A stretch of 64,000 nt of DNA from Cognatishimia sp. F0-27. Its GTDB lineage: Bacteria; Pseudomonadota; Alphaproteobacteria; Rhodobacterales; Rhodobacteraceae. Numbering within the stretch: the stretch's first letter is position 1; every line of letters begins with the position of its first letter. The stretch lies in contig NZ_JAFMPQ010000011.1 of assembly GCF_020667845.1 (NCBI RefSeq), positions 1 to 64,000 of the forward strand, given 5' to 3'. Of the stretch, positions 47,469-56,756 are shown in pieces. The notes below the pieces were generated by a model. It was not told where the DNA came from. It worked only from the letters and a program-made list of their open reading frames with translations, and did no database searches. The translations under genes were made by a program, and so were the position numbers.

Positions 47469-47954
47469 ATGAGCGAGGTTCACGAGGGGGGGTGTTTGTG
47501 CGGCGCGCTGCGCTACGCGGTCTCGACCGCGCCAAAACGCACATCCTTCTGCACCTGCCGCTTCTGTCAGAAGCTGACAGGCACGCCGATGAACGCGCTT
47601 GTGGCCTTTGACGAGGCCGGTTTTACGCTCACGAGCGGTGAGACGCACAGCTATACGCATGTCTCCGAAGGCAGCGGCAAGGCGCTGCACATGCAGTCCT
47701 GCCCGGTTTGCGCCACGACTGTCTATGTCACGCTTGAGCGCTTTCCCGGCATGGTGGGCGTTATGCTCGGCACGTTCGACGATCCCGACTGGTTCGAGCG
47801 CACGCCAGAAACCGCCCGCTACATCTTCACCGGCTCCGCCATGGCGGGAACGGTCGCGCAGGCGCATTTCCCGGTCTACGCCGAGCATGTGGCCGATGCG
47901 GATGGCACGCCGCAGGTGCCAGAGATCCACGATGCGCCCTGGAGAGTGAAGTAG
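47469..47954 (+). CDS. GFA/CENP-V-type zinc-binding protein
   Basis: 161 residues. Zinc ligands of the Gfa fold are visible: GGCLCGALRYAV, FCTCRFCQKLTG and CPVCATTV. The family includes glutathione-dependent formaldehyde-activating enzyme, but most members have no known reaction. It begins 10 bases after pccB and is followed directly by the cupin gene, so it is probably in the pccB transcript. Confidence 0.9.
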   Translation: MSEVHEGGCLCGALRYAVSTAPKRTSFCTCRFCQKLTGTPMNALVAFDEAGFTLTSGETHSYTHVSEGSGKALHMQSCPVCATTVYVTLERFPGMVGVMLGTFDDPDWFERTPETARYIFTGSAMAGTVAQAHFPVYAEHVADADGTPQVPEIHDAPWRVK

Positions 47955-48356
47955 ATGACCCAGCTTTGGAAAAACCAGGCCTTCACCATCGCCCATGCGG
48001 ATGATGGCAAGTTCGAAGGACAGGGGCTGCGCCCGTTCTTTGAATACCGCCAGCTTGGCATCGCGGAGGCAACGCAAGGCCGATACGGCGCACATGTGAT
48101 CCGGGCCGTGCCGGGAATGGAAAGCCCGGGCGCTTGGCACAGCCACGCGCTCGATTTCCAGATGGTCTATGTGACAAAGGGCTGGGTGGTCTTCGAGTAT
48201 GAAGGGCAGGGGGAGCACCTCTTGCGCGAAGGCTCCTGCGTGCTCCAGCCGCCGGGCATCAAGCACCGCGAATGCCGCCATTCCGACGATATGGAGCTGA
48301 TCGAGATCATCAGCCCGGCGGAATTTGCGACACAGGACGAGGATGCGCCGCTTTGA
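47955..48356 (+). CDS. Cupin-domain protein
   Basis: 133 residues, a single cupin barrel. Motif 1 is GAWHSHALDFQMVYVTKG and motif 2 is GSCVLQPPGIKHREC, providing histidines for a metal site. The role is unknown; similar proteins bind small acids or act as sensors. The ATG abuts the GFA stop codon. Confidence 0.88.
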   Translation: MTQLWKNQAFTIAHADDGKFEGQGLRPFFEYRQLGIAEATQGRYGAHVIRAVPGMESPGAWHSHALDFQMVYVTKGWVVFEYEGQGEHLLREGSCVLQPPGIKHRECRHSDDMELIEIISPAEFATQDEDAPL

Positions 48357-48751
48357 CTGTTATGCGCTGTCTTGGACTGGGGGCCGCGTTTGCGGTCTTG
48401 GCGGGCGCTGCCGGCGCGGACGACCGCTTTGCCGTGCCGTCGGGGGTGATGTTGGCGTTCCACGACATCGTGTCCGCGCCCGATGACGGGCTTGCGACGG
48501 TGCGGTTTCGCTTTCTCGCGCCCGACATTGCAGGCATCGATCCTGACCCGGAGGTGATCGTGGCCGATATGGAATACCTCTGCGCCAAATTCGCCAAGAG
48601 CTTTGTCACCGATGCGGGCGGCCCGCCGCAGGAGGTGGTGATCACCCTGATGTCGGAGCCAACGGAATTTGGCGTCGCAAACCCCGGCGTGACGCAGTTT
48701 TTCGAGCGTTTTCGCCTTGAGGATAACGTCTGCATCTGGGAGGCGTTTTGA
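48353..48751 (+). CDS. Small exported protein of unknown function
   Basis: 132 residues. A signal peptide (MRCLGLGAAFAVLAGAAGAD) precedes a mature part of about 105 residues with RFRFLAPDIAGI, MEYLCAKFAKSF and VCIWEAF; the two cysteines may pair. I do not recognise the family with certainty. The TTG at 48353 overlaps the cupin stop (TTGA) and has GAGGA nine bases upstream; an ATG at 48362 is an alternative. Confidence 0.75.
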   Translation: MTVMRCLGLGAAFAVLAGAAGADDRFAVPSGVMLAFHDIVSAPDDGLATVRFRFLAPDIAGIDPDPEVIVADMEYLCAKFAKSFVTDAGGPPQEVVITLMSEPTEFGVANPGVTQFFERFRLEDNVCIWEAF

Positions 48752-48965
48752 TGGACATACAATATCTTGCGAAGCACAGTGCATGTGGACAACTTTCTGA
48801 GGCTTTCGAGTCACAGACACGCGTTGCGGGTGACGCGGCGTATCTTTTCCACAGCCCAAGCGGTATCTTGTCGGTGGATTGCACCCAAGCAGTCTGTACC
48901 TCGAAGTCGGGAGCGGCGGCGCCTAGCGGCGTTGACGGACCCGGCGTCACTGACAGGAGTAAGAG

Positions 48966-49109
48966 ATGTCCAAGAGCATCAAGCTTCTTGCCGTCCTCGG
49001 CCTTGCTGCAGGCGTTGCCGCCTGTGCCAAGCCTGCGGAAGAAGAGTTCGTCGTGGTCGACCCTGAGCCGATCACGTATGAGCCCGTCTACACCGGCAAG
49101 TACAAGTAA
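48966..49109 (+). CDS. 47-residue lipoprotein
   Basis: The signal KLLAVLGLAAGVAAC ends in the lipobox VAAC (C20), leaving a mature peptide of 28 residues rich in E, V, P and Y (EEEFVVVDPEPITYEPVYTG). AGGAGT precedes the ATG, and a terminator follows within about 40 bases. Function unknown. It is too short for most gene finders. Confidence 0.75.
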   Translation: MSKSIKLLAVLGLAAGVAACAKPAEEEFVVVDPEPITYEPVYTGKYK

Positions 49110-49116
49110 TCGACTA

Positions 49117-49150
49117 CCGGGGCGGGCCGTTGCGCCCGTCCCCTTTTCTC
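49117..49150 (+). terminator. Probable terminator of the 47-residue lipoprotein gene
   Basis: Stem GGGGCGGGC/GCCCGTCCCC (one bulge) followed by ttttctcctg. Confidence 0.65.
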
Positions 49151-49199
49151 CTGTTTCGATTGCCGCAGCCGTGTCCTTCTGTGACGGGGGACTGGTGGC

Positions 49200-49559
49200 A
49201 TGATCAAGCATCGCGGTTTTCCGGGGCGTTTGCCCGGCACTGATTTTCAATTCACCATCCGTCGCGCCAATCCCAAGGGCGCCACCCCGCTGACGCGGCG
49301 CGAGCGGTTTCGCGACCGGCGCGCGCCCGACAAACGTGCCGATGCGGCGTTCATGGCTGCGCTGTGGGCGCAGTTCGGCACCGAGCCTTTCGAGCGCGGC
49401 AATCTGGATGCAGGGCGGCTGTCCTGGCTTTTTGGCCGCGAGGTGCTGCCCTATGACGATCCGTTTGACCCCGAGGATTACGCGGCGCGTCTGATCATTG
49501 ACGAGGCTGCCGCCCGTGCCGCGTTTCCCGAGGCGTTCGAGGGGGAGGGATGGGCATGA
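49200..49559 (+). CDS. Small soluble protein of unknown function
   Basis: 119 residues, no signal peptide. Basic N-terminal half (TIRRANPKGATPLTRRERFR) and acidic C-terminal half (LPYDDPFDPEDYAARLIIDE, then AAFPEAFEGEG). It looks like a real gene by codon use and position between pccB and pccA. Not recognised. Confidence 0.7.
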   Translation: MIKHRGFPGRLPGTDFQFTIRRANPKGATPLTRRERFRDRRAPDKRADAAFMAALWAQFGTEPFERGNLDAGRLSWLFGREVLPYDDPFDPEDYAARLIIDEAAARAAFPEAFEGEGWA

Positions 49560-49757
49560 AATCGCCGAGCGGCACCCGGAATGCGCAACCCATCGCCGAA
49601 ACAAGATGCAACGGCACGTTGTGCTTGGCGCGGGGATCACTTTGCGCGACGGTTGTTTCGGAAGCAGCACGGACCCATTGCGGGCAGACCGGATTGCTCC
49701 GTGACCCTAAGTCCCTCAGGTGGCCCGGCGCGTCCCCAAGCCGGCCACCTGTTTTTT
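49560..49757 (+). ncRNA. Candidate small RNA or 3' leader region ending in a strong terminator
   Basis: About 155 bases without a gene, followed by the terminator at 49717-49757. There is no gene whose end is close to the terminator, so the segment is transcribed as a 3' untranslated region or a separate RNA. I could not match it to a known RNA family. Confidence 0.3.
49717..49757 (+). terminator. Rho-independent terminator
   Basis: Stem CAGGTGGCC-GGC/GCCGGCCACCTG with a ten-base loop, then tttttt. Confidence 0.88.
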
Positions 49758-49893
49758 CCGTTTGTCGTGATTTATCTGTTGATTGGCAAGGGTTTGCCGA
49801 TATGCTTGCCACAGCGTCGAAAGGCTGGACCGACGCTGCAAAACCCGTCACATACTGGCCTGCATCCTGCAGCGAAATCGAGGACCGCGTCTC

Positions 49894-50049
49894 ATGTCTG
49901 ATCTTCGTCCCGGGCTTGTGCTTTTCTGTCTATGCGTGTGCGCATCCTGCACCGCTATGCCAGAAGCAGCGAGCCGTGCCGCACAGGTCTCCCCGACCGA
50001 AACGGCGGACGGCATGGGGGAATGCGCGCGCTTCCCGTCGCGCTGCTGA
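49894..50049 (+). CDS. Possible 51-residue lipoprotein
   Basis: The sequence starts MSDLRPGLVLFCLCVCASC, a hydrophobic stretch ending in a lipobox-like CASC (C19), followed by about 32 polar residues. GAGGA lies nine bases before the ATG. Size and context (two other small lipoprotein genes nearby) support it, but it could be chance. Confidence 0.4.
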   Translation: MSDLRPGLVLFCLCVCASCTAMPEAASRAAQVSPTETADGMGECARFPSRC

Positions 50050-50184
50050 CAGGGATGCCGCGTCGCGTGCGGGGGCTCCCCGCCACACGACGCTGACATC
50101 GGCAGGAACCCGCAGGCAAGCGCGGGCGTTCCTGCCCTATCGGTCATGGCACGAGGCTATGGCCTGTGATTGGGAGAGTTCATC

Positions 50185-50391
50185 ATGCGTATCAAACCGG
50201 TTTTGCTCAGCTGCGTTGCGGCCCTTGGCCTTGCGGCCTGTTCGGGCACGGATCTCGAACGGGGTATCATCGGCGCCGCGGGCGGGGCGTTCATCGCGGA
50301 CCGCACCGGCGGCGACCCGGTTGTGGGCGCGGCCATTGGCGGCACCGCTGGCGTCGTGTGCGACGACGTCACGCCGCAGGTCTGTAACTGA
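50185..50391 (+). CDS. 68-residue lipoprotein with glycine-zipper-like core
   Basis: The signal ends at the lipobox LAAC (C19). The mature part has IIGAAGGAFIADRTGG and VVGAAIGGTAGVVC, glycine-rich motifs of the type found in small outer-membrane lipoproteins. A strong GGGAGAG site precedes the ATG. A terminator follows at 50495. Confidence 0.8.
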   Translation: MRIKPVLLSCVAALGLAACSGTDLERGIIGAAGGAFIADRTGGDPVVGAAIGGTAGVVCDDVTPQVCN

Positions 50392-50494
50392 GCCGACCGC
50401 TGACCAGATAGCGCGCCAATCCGCGTCTTTCATGCGGATTGCGACATTTGCCCGGACGCACATGACCCATGTGCGGCGGGACGAGAATTGCGAA

Positions 50495-50528
50495 AGCCGG
50501 TCCGACAGCCTGTCGGGTCGGCTTTTTT
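50495..50528 (+). terminator. Rho-independent terminator before pccA
   Basis: Stem AGCCGGTCCGACA/TGTCGGGTCGGCT (two mismatches) with a three-base loop, followed by tttttt. It lies only 76 bases before the pccA start codon. Confidence 0.88.
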
Positions 50529-50603
50529 CGTGCCTGCCGTCCGCCGTGCTGGCGGACCAAAGAACGCCCGCCAAACGGGCCACCGTCAATTGAAGGGACA
50601 GAC

Positions 50604-52604
50604 ATGTTCGACAAGATCCTGATCGCCAACCGTGGCGAGATCGCCTGCCGCGTCATCAAGACCGCCCGCCGGATGGGTATCAAGACCGTGGCGATCTATT
50701 CCGATGCCGACCGCAACGCGCTGCATGTCGAAATGGCGGACGAGGCCGTGCATATCGGTCCGCCGCCGGCGAACCAGTCCTATATCGTGATCGACAAGGT
50801 GATGGACGCAATCCGCCAGACCGGTGCGCAAGCGGTGCATCCGGGCTATGGATTCTTGTCGGAAAACCCGAAATTCGCCGAGGCCCTTGAAGCCGAAGGC
50901 GTGGCCTTCGTGGGCCCGCCGGTCAAGGCCATCGAGGCGATGGGCGACAAGATCACCTCGAAGAAGATTGCGCAGGAGGCCAATGTCTCGACCGTGCCCG
51001 GATATATGGGGCTGATCGAGGATGCCGATGAGGCTGTGAAGATCTCCAACGAGATTGGCTATCCGGTGATGATCAAGGCCTCTGCCGGGGGCGGCGGCAA
51101 GGGGATGCGCATCGCGTGGACCGATGAGGAGGCGCGCGAAGGCTTCCAGTCGTCCAAGAACGAGGCGGCGTCCAGCTTTGGCGATGACCGGATCTTCATC
51201 GAGAAATTCGTCACGCAACCGCGCCATATCGAGATTCAGGTGCTTGCCGACACCCATGGCAACGCGGTCTATCTGCACGAGCGCGAGTGCTCCATCCAAC
51301 GCCGCAACCAGAAGGTTGTCGAAGAGGCGCCATCGCCGTTCCTCGACCCGGAGACCCGCAAGAAGATGGGCGAAGAGGCTGTGGCTCTGGCGAAAGCCGT
51401 GGGATATGCCAGCGCGGGCACGGTGGAATTCATCGTCGACGGGGACAAGAACTTCTACTTCCTCGAGATGAACACCCGCCTCCAGGTGGAGCACCCGGTG
51501 ACCGAACTGATCACCGGTGTCGATCTGGTTGAACAGATGATCAATGTCGCCGCCGGCGGCACGCTGCCGATGAAGCAGGAAGATCTGAAGATCAACGGGT
51601 GGGCGATCGAAAACCGGCTTTATGCCGAAGATCCCTATCGCGGGTTCCTGCCGTCCATCGGGCGGCTCACGCGGTATCGTCCACCGGCGGAAGGCCCCTT
51701 GGGGGATGGGATCGTGCGCAATGACACCGGCGTGTTCGAGGGCGGCGAGATCTCAATGTATTACGACCCGATGATCGCCAAGCTCTGCACCTGGGGGCCT
51801 GATCGTCCGACCGCCATCGAGACCATGCGCAACGCGCTGGACAGTTTCGAGGTCGAGGGAATCGGCCACAACCTGCCCTTCGTGGCGGCGGTGATGGACC
51901 ATCCGAAATTTGTCTCGGGCGACATGACGACGGCCTTTATTGCCGAGGAATATCCGGATGGCTTTGACGGGGTCACGCTTGGCGAGACCGACCTGCGGCG
52001 CGTTGCGGCGGCTGCGGCGGCGATGAACCGGGTGGCGGAGATCCGGCGCGCGCGGATCTCTGGCACGCTGGACAATCACGAGCGCCACGTGGGCGAGGAT
52101 TGGGTCGTGACCGCGCAAGGCGCGCGCATGGCGGTGAGCATTGCCGCCGATCACGACGGCTCCACCGTGACCTTCGAGGATGGCGGCGCGCTCAGGGTCG
52201 AGGGCGCCTGGACGCCGGGCGACAGCCTGGCGTGGATGACCGTCGACGGCAAACCGCTTGTGCTGAAGGTTGAAAAGATCACGCATGGCTATCGGTTGCG
52301 CACCCGCGGGGCGGATATGAAGGTGCATGTGCGCACGCCGCGTCAGGCGGAGCTGGCCGCGCTCATGCCCGAGAAGCTGCCGCCGGATACATCCAAGATG
52401 CTGCTTTGTCCGATGCCCGGCCTCGTCGTGAAAATCGACGTGGAAGAAGGGCAGGAAGTGCAGGAGGGGCAAGCGCTCTGCACCGTTGAGGCGATGAAGA
52501 TGGAGAACATCCTTCGCGCCGAGCGCAAGGGGGTGGTCTCTGCGATCAAGGCGACCGCCGGAGACAGCCTCGCGGTGGACGACGTGATCATGGAGTTCGA
52601 ATAA
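50604..52604 (+). CDS. pccA: Propionyl-CoA carboxylase alpha (biotin carboxylase/biotin carrier) subunit
   Basis: 666 residues. Biotin carboxylase (about 1-450): KILIANRGEIACRV, KASAGGGGKGMR, EMNTRLQVEHPVTE. A BT region that binds PccB follows, and the C-terminal carrier domain has the biotin lysine K632 in VEAMKMEN, 35 residues from the end. It carboxylates biotin with ATP and bicarbonate. The ATG follows GAAGGGACA. The mutase that uses the product pathway is at 54.6 kb. Confidence 0.97.
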   Translation: MFDKILIANRGEIACRVIKTARRMGIKTVAIYSDADRNALHVEMADEAVHIGPPPANQSYIVIDKVMDAIRQTGAQAVHPGYGFLSENPKFAEALEAEGVAFVGPPVKAIEAMGDKITSKKIAQEANVSTVPGYMGLIEDADEAVKISNEIGYPVMIKASAGGGGKGMRIAWTDEEAREGFQSSKNEAASSFGDDRIFIEKFVTQPRHIEIQVLADTHGNAVYLHERECSIQRRNQKVVEEAPSPFLDPETRKKMGEEAVALAKAVGYASAGTVEFIVDGDKNFYFLEMNTRLQVEHPVTELITGVDLVEQMINVAAGGTLPMKQEDLKINGWAIENRLYAEDPYRGFLPSIGRLTRYRPPAEGPLGDGIVRNDTGVFEGGEISMYYDPMIAKLCTWGPDRPTAIETMRNALDSFEVEGIGHNLPFVAAVMDHPKFVSGDMTTAFIAEEYPDGFDGVTLGETDLRRVAAAAAAMNRVAEIRRARISGTLDNHERHVGEDWVVTAQGARMAVSIAADHDGSTVTFEDGGALRVEGAWTPGDSLAWMTVDGKPLVLKVEKITHGYRLRTRGADMKVHVRTPRQAELAALMPEKLPPDTSKMLLCPMPGLVVKIDVEEGQEVQEGQALCTVEAMKMENILRAERKGVVSAIKATAGDSLAVDDVIMEFE

Positions 52605-53013
52605 CCGTCATGGGTGGCGCGATCCCGTCCGATCCCGGCGCAAGCGGCGCGGTTCCCCAAGGGACCGTGTCCTGTGCTGTGGCGTCGCACGGGACGTGCG
52701 CCACTGTGTTGCACGGGACGTGCGCCACTGTGTTGGACGGGACGTGCGCCACTGTGTTGGACGGGACGTGCGCCACTGTGTTGGACGGGACGTGCGCGCC
52801 TGCGCTGCACGGGAAGTGCTCTGTCATCACCGACACCCCTTATGCGCGGCCGATAACCAAGGTCTCCACTGTGCCGTATCGAGGCATCGTTATCGTGGCA
52901 GATGCCCGGCGCGCCGGGCCGCCCCCCTGCGGACCACGCCCCGCGCGTGCCAAGCGGCGCGGGGCGGCACCGGTTCCCCGGCCCTTGCGTGCCGGTGGCC
53001 CCTCAGCCCCGCG
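52605..53013. other. Gene-free gap containing a 24-bp minisatellite
   Basis: 409 bases between pccA and the convergent DUF4174 gene. It holds the tandem array at 52688-52831. The remainder is GC-rich sequence without a visible gene or clear terminator. Confidence 0.6.
52688..52831. repeat. 24-bp tandem repeat (six units)
   Basis: Units start at 52688, 52712, 52736, 52760, 52784 and 52808; the core is acgggacgtgcgccactgtg. Units 1-4 are nearly identical, units 5 and 6 diverge. No spacers, so not CRISPR. As 24 is a multiple of three, each frame gives an eight-residue periodic peptide (for example AHVPSNTV on the minus strand). Confidence 0.95.
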
Positions 53014-53562
53014 TCACGGCCGGGCGGTATCGCGTCTGTCGCGGATCTCCTGGATCCGCAGCGGCAGCTTGTCGATGGAGCGCGAGATTTCCCGCACATC
53101 CCATGGGGCGGGTTTACGCGTCACGATTGTGCCGTCCTTGGCGATGACCACCAACATGAACCCGCGCGCGCGCAGCTTCGTGCGCACCGATGACCGCGCA
53201 GCCGGGTCGGTGTCTGTGATGACCACCACGTCGCGAAGGTCGAGCGCATCGAGCCGGTCCAGGATCAGTTGCATCTGCTCGACATATCGTGGATCGGCCG
53301 GGCTATCGGCAAAGACGACCACCGGACGCTTGATCCAGAGCCAGTCATCGAGCGAGGTTTCGGTGGCAACAAGAATGCGCGGCGCGGTCTCTGCGGCCGC
53401 CTCGGCCTCTGTTTGTGCAGTCTGCTCAGGATTTTCCGGCGCGGTGTCCGCAATGGCAGCGGTCTCCGCAACGCGAGCGGTGTCATCGGCGCCTTGCGCG
53501 GTGCCGGTTGTCGCTACGCCGACCAGCAGCGCGCAATATGTGAGTTGTTTCAAACCTGTCAT
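53014..53562 (-). CDS. DUF4174-family exported protein
   Basis: 182 residues. A signal peptide (to about AQGA) and an Ala/Glu/Thr-rich spacer of about 40 residues are followed by a thioredoxin-like-sized domain with WIKRPVVVFADSPADPRY, VVVITDTDPAARSS and LRARGFMLVVIAKDGTI. These fit DUF4174. The role is unknown. It is convergent with pccA and divergent from the sulfotransferase-like gene. Confidence 0.8.
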   Translation of the reverse strand: MTGLKQLTYCALLVGVATTGTAQGADDTARVAETAAIADTAPENPEQTAQTEAEAAAETAPRILVATETSLDDWLWIKRPVVVFADSPADPRYVEQMQLILDRLDALDLRDVVVITDTDPAARSSVRTKLRARGFMLVVIAKDGTIVTRKPAPWDVREISRSIDKLPLRIQEIRDRRDTARP

Positions 53563-53713
53563 ACTTTTGGATATAAGTCCGCGCAGGCGCTCTGCACAGG
53601 CTTTGCACCCTCAAGGCGGTGAAATTTTTGACTTTAACGTCATGCTCACGATCCTGCGTCACAACCTTGGGTGCGGCGCAGGGCCGCGACGCAACAGGGG
53701 GCTGACGGCTGCG

Positions 53714-54643
53714 ATGGATGTGATTTTGCATGGCGGGGCGCACCGCACGGCGTGTGGGTCGTTTCAGACCTTTCTCGATGCGCATGAAACCACGCTTCGC
53801 GAACAGGGTATCGGGTATTGGGGACCTGCGCGGACCCGTCCGGCCTTGCTGCGTGACCTGTGCGGCACGCCACGCAACCGGGCCGCGTGGGACCGGGCCG
53901 TCGGGCGTTTGAGGATGAACCTCGCGGCGGCGGAACGCCGGGGGGTCAGACAGCTCCTGGTATCCGATCCCCGGATGATCGGCACAGCCCGCGGAGCGTT
54001 GCGGGCGCGATCGCTCTATCCCGATATTGGCGAGCGCATGGCCCGGATCCATGCCGCTTTTGGCGAGGTTCGGCGGGTTGTCCTGCAAATCCGTGCGCCG
54101 GACACCTGGTGGTCCTCGGCCATGGCCATGCTGGTGGCGCGCGGGCTGCGGTTGCCGTCGGTCGAGACCTGTGACGCGATTGCGTGCAGCAACCGAAGCT
54201 GGCGCGACGTGATCACCGATCTGTCCTGTGCCTGCCCCGGAAGTGAGATTGTCGTGACCTTGTTCGAAGAGCGCAGCGATGCGCCCGCGGATCTGCTGGG
54301 CGCCATCACCGGGGCGACGGGCGTGCCGAAGACCGAGCCACGGGCCTTCCGCGTCAACCGCAGCCCGCAGAAACCCGCGTTGCGCCGCATCCTTGCGGAG
54401 CGCGGCGTCGACACCGCGCGGGTGGCGCATGGCGAGGGGCGCTGGCTTCCGTTCAGCGCCGCCCAGGGCGCGCGCCTCAGGGAGCTTTACGCCGACGATC
54501 TGTTCTGGCTTCGCGCCGGGGCGGATGGGCTGGCGATATTCACACCGATACCGGAACCAAACAGACCGGTGATCACACCGGCACCGGTTCTGCAAGAGAG
54601 AGGAAGAACCCACCATGACGGATCTGCCCGACGATTGGCGTAA
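53714..54643 (+). CDS. Sulfotransferase-like protein of unknown substrate
   Basis: 309 residues. The start [18 protein letters not shown] resembles the PAPS 5'-phosphosulfate loop of sulfotransferase-fold proteins (H-x-G-x-x-R-T), and [11 protein letters not shown] with [13 protein letters not shown] fits the middle of that fold. Key residues are not certain, and many such proteins in this group have no known activity. The ATG at 53714 is preferred; another at 53642 would add 24 residues. The 3' end overlaps the mutase gene by 29 bases. Confidence 0.65.
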   Translation: MDVILHGGAHRTACGSFQTFLDAHETTLREQGIGYWGPARTRPALLRDLCGTPRNRAAWDRAVGRLRMNLAAAERRGVRQLLVSDPRMIGTARGALRARSLYPDIGERMARIHAAFGEVRRVVLQIRAPDTWWSSAMAMLVARGLRLPSVETCDAIACSNRSWRDVITDLSCACPGSEIVVTLFEERSDAPADLLGAITGATGVPKTEPRAFRVNRSPQKPALRRILAERGVDTARVAHGEGRWLPFSAAQGARLRELYADDLFWLRAGADGLAIFTPIPEPNRPVITPAPVLQERGRTHHDGSARRLA

Positions 54644-56756
54644 GCTGGCCGAAAAGGAATTGCGGGGTCGCCCGCTCGAGGATCTCACCTGGGACACGCT
54701 TGAAGGCATCCCGGTGAAGCCGCTCTACACGGCTGCCGATATCGAAGGCCTGCCGCATATGGGGGGCACACCCGGCGCGGAGCCCTTCACCCGAGGCGTG
54801 AAGGCGACCATGTATGCCGGCCGGCCCTGGACGATCCGGCAATATGCCGGGTTCTCCACCGCCGAGGAATCGAATGCGTTTTACCGCAAGGCGCTGGCCG
54901 CCGGGCAACAAGGGGTGTCCGTGGCGTTCGATCTTGCGACCCATCGCGGGTATGACAGCGATCATCCGCGCGTTGTGGGCGATGTCGGCAAGGCCGGTGT
55001 GGCGATCGACAGCGTGGAGGACATGAAGATCCTGTTCGACCAGATCCCGCTCGATCAGGTGTCCGTCTCGATGACGATGAACGGCGCGGTGATCCCGATC
55101 CTTGCCAGTTTCATCGTCACCGGCGAAGAACAGGGCCATGATCGCGCGCTGCTGTCCGGCACGATCCAGAACGACATTCTCAAGGAGTTCATGGTCCGCA
55201 ACACCTATGTCTATCCGCCCGAGCCCAGCATGCGGATCATCGCGGATATCATCGAATACACCTCCGCCGAGATGCCGAAATTCAATTCCATTTCGATTTC
55301 CGGCTATCACATGCAGGAGGCGGGCGCGAACCTTGTGCAGGAACTGGCCTACACGCTCGCGGACGGCAAGGAATACGTCAAGACCGCCATGGCGCGCGGC
55401 ATGGACGTGGACAAGTTTGCAGGCCGCCTGTCGTTCTTCTTTGCGATTGGCAAGAATTTCTTCATGGAAGTGGCGAAGCTGCGCGCGGCGCGGATGCTGT
55501 GGCACCGGATCATGACCGAGCTTGGCGCACAGAACCCGCGCTCCAAGATGCTGCGGACCCATTGCCAGACCTCGGGCGTGAGCCTTGCGGAACAGGATCC
55601 CTACAACAACGTGGTGCGCACCGCCTATGAGGCGATGTCGGCGGTGCTTGGTGGCACGCAGAGCCTGCACACGAATGCGCTCGACGAGGCCATCGCGTTG
55701 CCGACGGAGTTCTCCGCGCGCATTGCCCGCAACACCCAGTTGATCTTGCAGGAAGAGACCGGCGTGACCAAGGTCGTCGATCCGTTGGCCGGGTCTTACT
55801 ATGTCGAGAAGCTGACCCATGACCTCGCCGAGGCGGCCTGGGCGCTGATCGAGGAGGTCGACGAGATGGGCGGCATGACCAAGGCCGTCGCGTCGGGCAT
55901 GCCGAAGCTGCGCATCGAGGAGACCGCGGCGCGCCGTCAGGCGGAGATCGACCGGGGCGATGACGTGATCGTCGGGGTCAACAAGTATCGGCTCGCGAAG
56001 GAAGACGCGCTGGACATCCTCGATATCGACAACGCCAAGGTCCGCGACGGGCAGATCGCGCGGCTTGAAAAGATCCGCGCGGAGCGGGACGCGGCAGCCT
56101 GTGACGCAGCCTTGGCCGAACTCAGCCGCCGCGCGGAAGAGGGGGGCAACTTGCTCGAGGCGGCAGTGGAGGCGGCCCGACATCGTGCCAGCGTGGGAGA
56201 GATCAGCATGGCGATGGAAAAGGTGTTTGGGCGGCATCGTGCCGAGGTGAAGACGCTCGCAGGGGTGTATGGCGCAGCCTACGAGGGCGACGAAGGCTTT
56301 GCCGCGATCCAGAAATCGGTTGAGGCCTTTGCCGAGGACGAAGGGCGCCGCCCGCGGATGCTGGTGGTCAAGATGGGGCAGGACGGGCATGACCGTGGCG
56401 CCAAGGTCATCGCGACCGCGTTTGCCGATATCGGGTTTGACGTGGATGTGGGACCGCTGTTCCAGACCCCGGATGAGGCCGCGCAGGACGCCATCGACAA
56501 TGACGTGCATGTGATCGGGATCTCGTCGCAGGCGGCGGGTCACAAGACGTTGGCGCCGCAGCTTGTCGACGCGCTCAAGGCGCAGGGCGCGGGGGATATC
56601 CTCGTGATCTGCGGCGGGGTTATTCCCCAGCAGGATTACGACTTTCTCTACAAGGCGGGTGTGAAAGCGATCTTCGGGCCGGGAACAAACATCCCCGAGG
56701 CGGCACAGGATATTCTGCGCCTGATCCGCGAAGCACGCAGCGACCACGCCGCCTGA
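54615..56756 (+). CDS. mcm: Methylmalonyl-CoA mutase
   Basis: 713 residues. The N-terminal barrel (about 40-410) has [13 protein letters not shown] and [18 protein letters not shown]; the substrate region includes [12 protein letters not shown]. The C-terminal cobalamin-binding domain has the base-off motif D590-G-H592 in [13 protein letters not shown] and the Ser-rich GISSQAAGH. It rearranges (R)-methylmalonyl-CoA to succinyl-CoA after the propionyl-CoA carboxylase step. AGAGAGGAAG precedes the ATG. The epimerase gene is not in the window. Confidence 0.97.
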   Translation: MTDLPDDWRKLAEKELRGRPLEDLTWDTLEGIPVKPLYTAADIEGLPHMGGTPGAEPFTRGVKATMYAGRPWTIRQYAGFSTAEESNAFYRKALAAGQQGVSVAFDLATHRGYDSDHPRVVGDVGKAGVAIDSVEDMKILFDQIPLDQVSVSMTMNGAVIPILASFIVTGEEQGHDRALLSGTIQNDILKEFMVRNTYVYPPEPSMRIIADIIEYTSAEMPKFNSISISGYHMQEAGANLVQELAYTLADGKEYVKTAMARGMDVDKFAGRLSFFFAIGKNFFMEVAKLRAARMLWHRIMTELGAQNPRSKMLRTHCQTSGVSLAEQDPYNNVVRTAYEAMSAVLGGTQSLHTNALDEAIALPTEFSARIARNTQLILQEETGVTKVVDPLAGSYYVEKLTHDLAEAAWALIEEVDEMGGMTKAVASGMPKLRIEETAARRQAEIDRGDDVIVGVNKYRLAKEDALDILDIDNAKVRDGQIARLEKIRAERDAAACDAALAELSRRAEEGGNLLEAAVEAARHRASVGEISMAMEKVFGRHRAEVKTLAGVYGAAYEGDEGFAAIQKSVEAFAEDEGRRPRMLVVKMGQDGHDRGAKVIATAFADIGFDVDVGPLFQTPDEAAQDAIDNDVHVIGISSQAAGHKTLAPQLVDALKAQGAGDILVICGGVIPQQDYDFLYKAGVKAIFGPGTNIPEAAQDILRLIREARSDHAA

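Noticed and set aside
52688-52831. Possible CRISPR array
   Set aside because: Units are head to tail without unique spacers, and no cas genes are present.
52588-52836. 82-codon minus-strand frame with eight-residue repeats (AHVPSNTV)
   Set aside because: The periodicity follows from the 24-bp DNA repeat; no ribosome binding site or family supports translation.
54200-54614. Cobalamin riboswitch before the B12-dependent mutase
   Set aside because: The upstream sequence is coding (sulfotransferase-like gene) and no B12-box-like sequence is visible.
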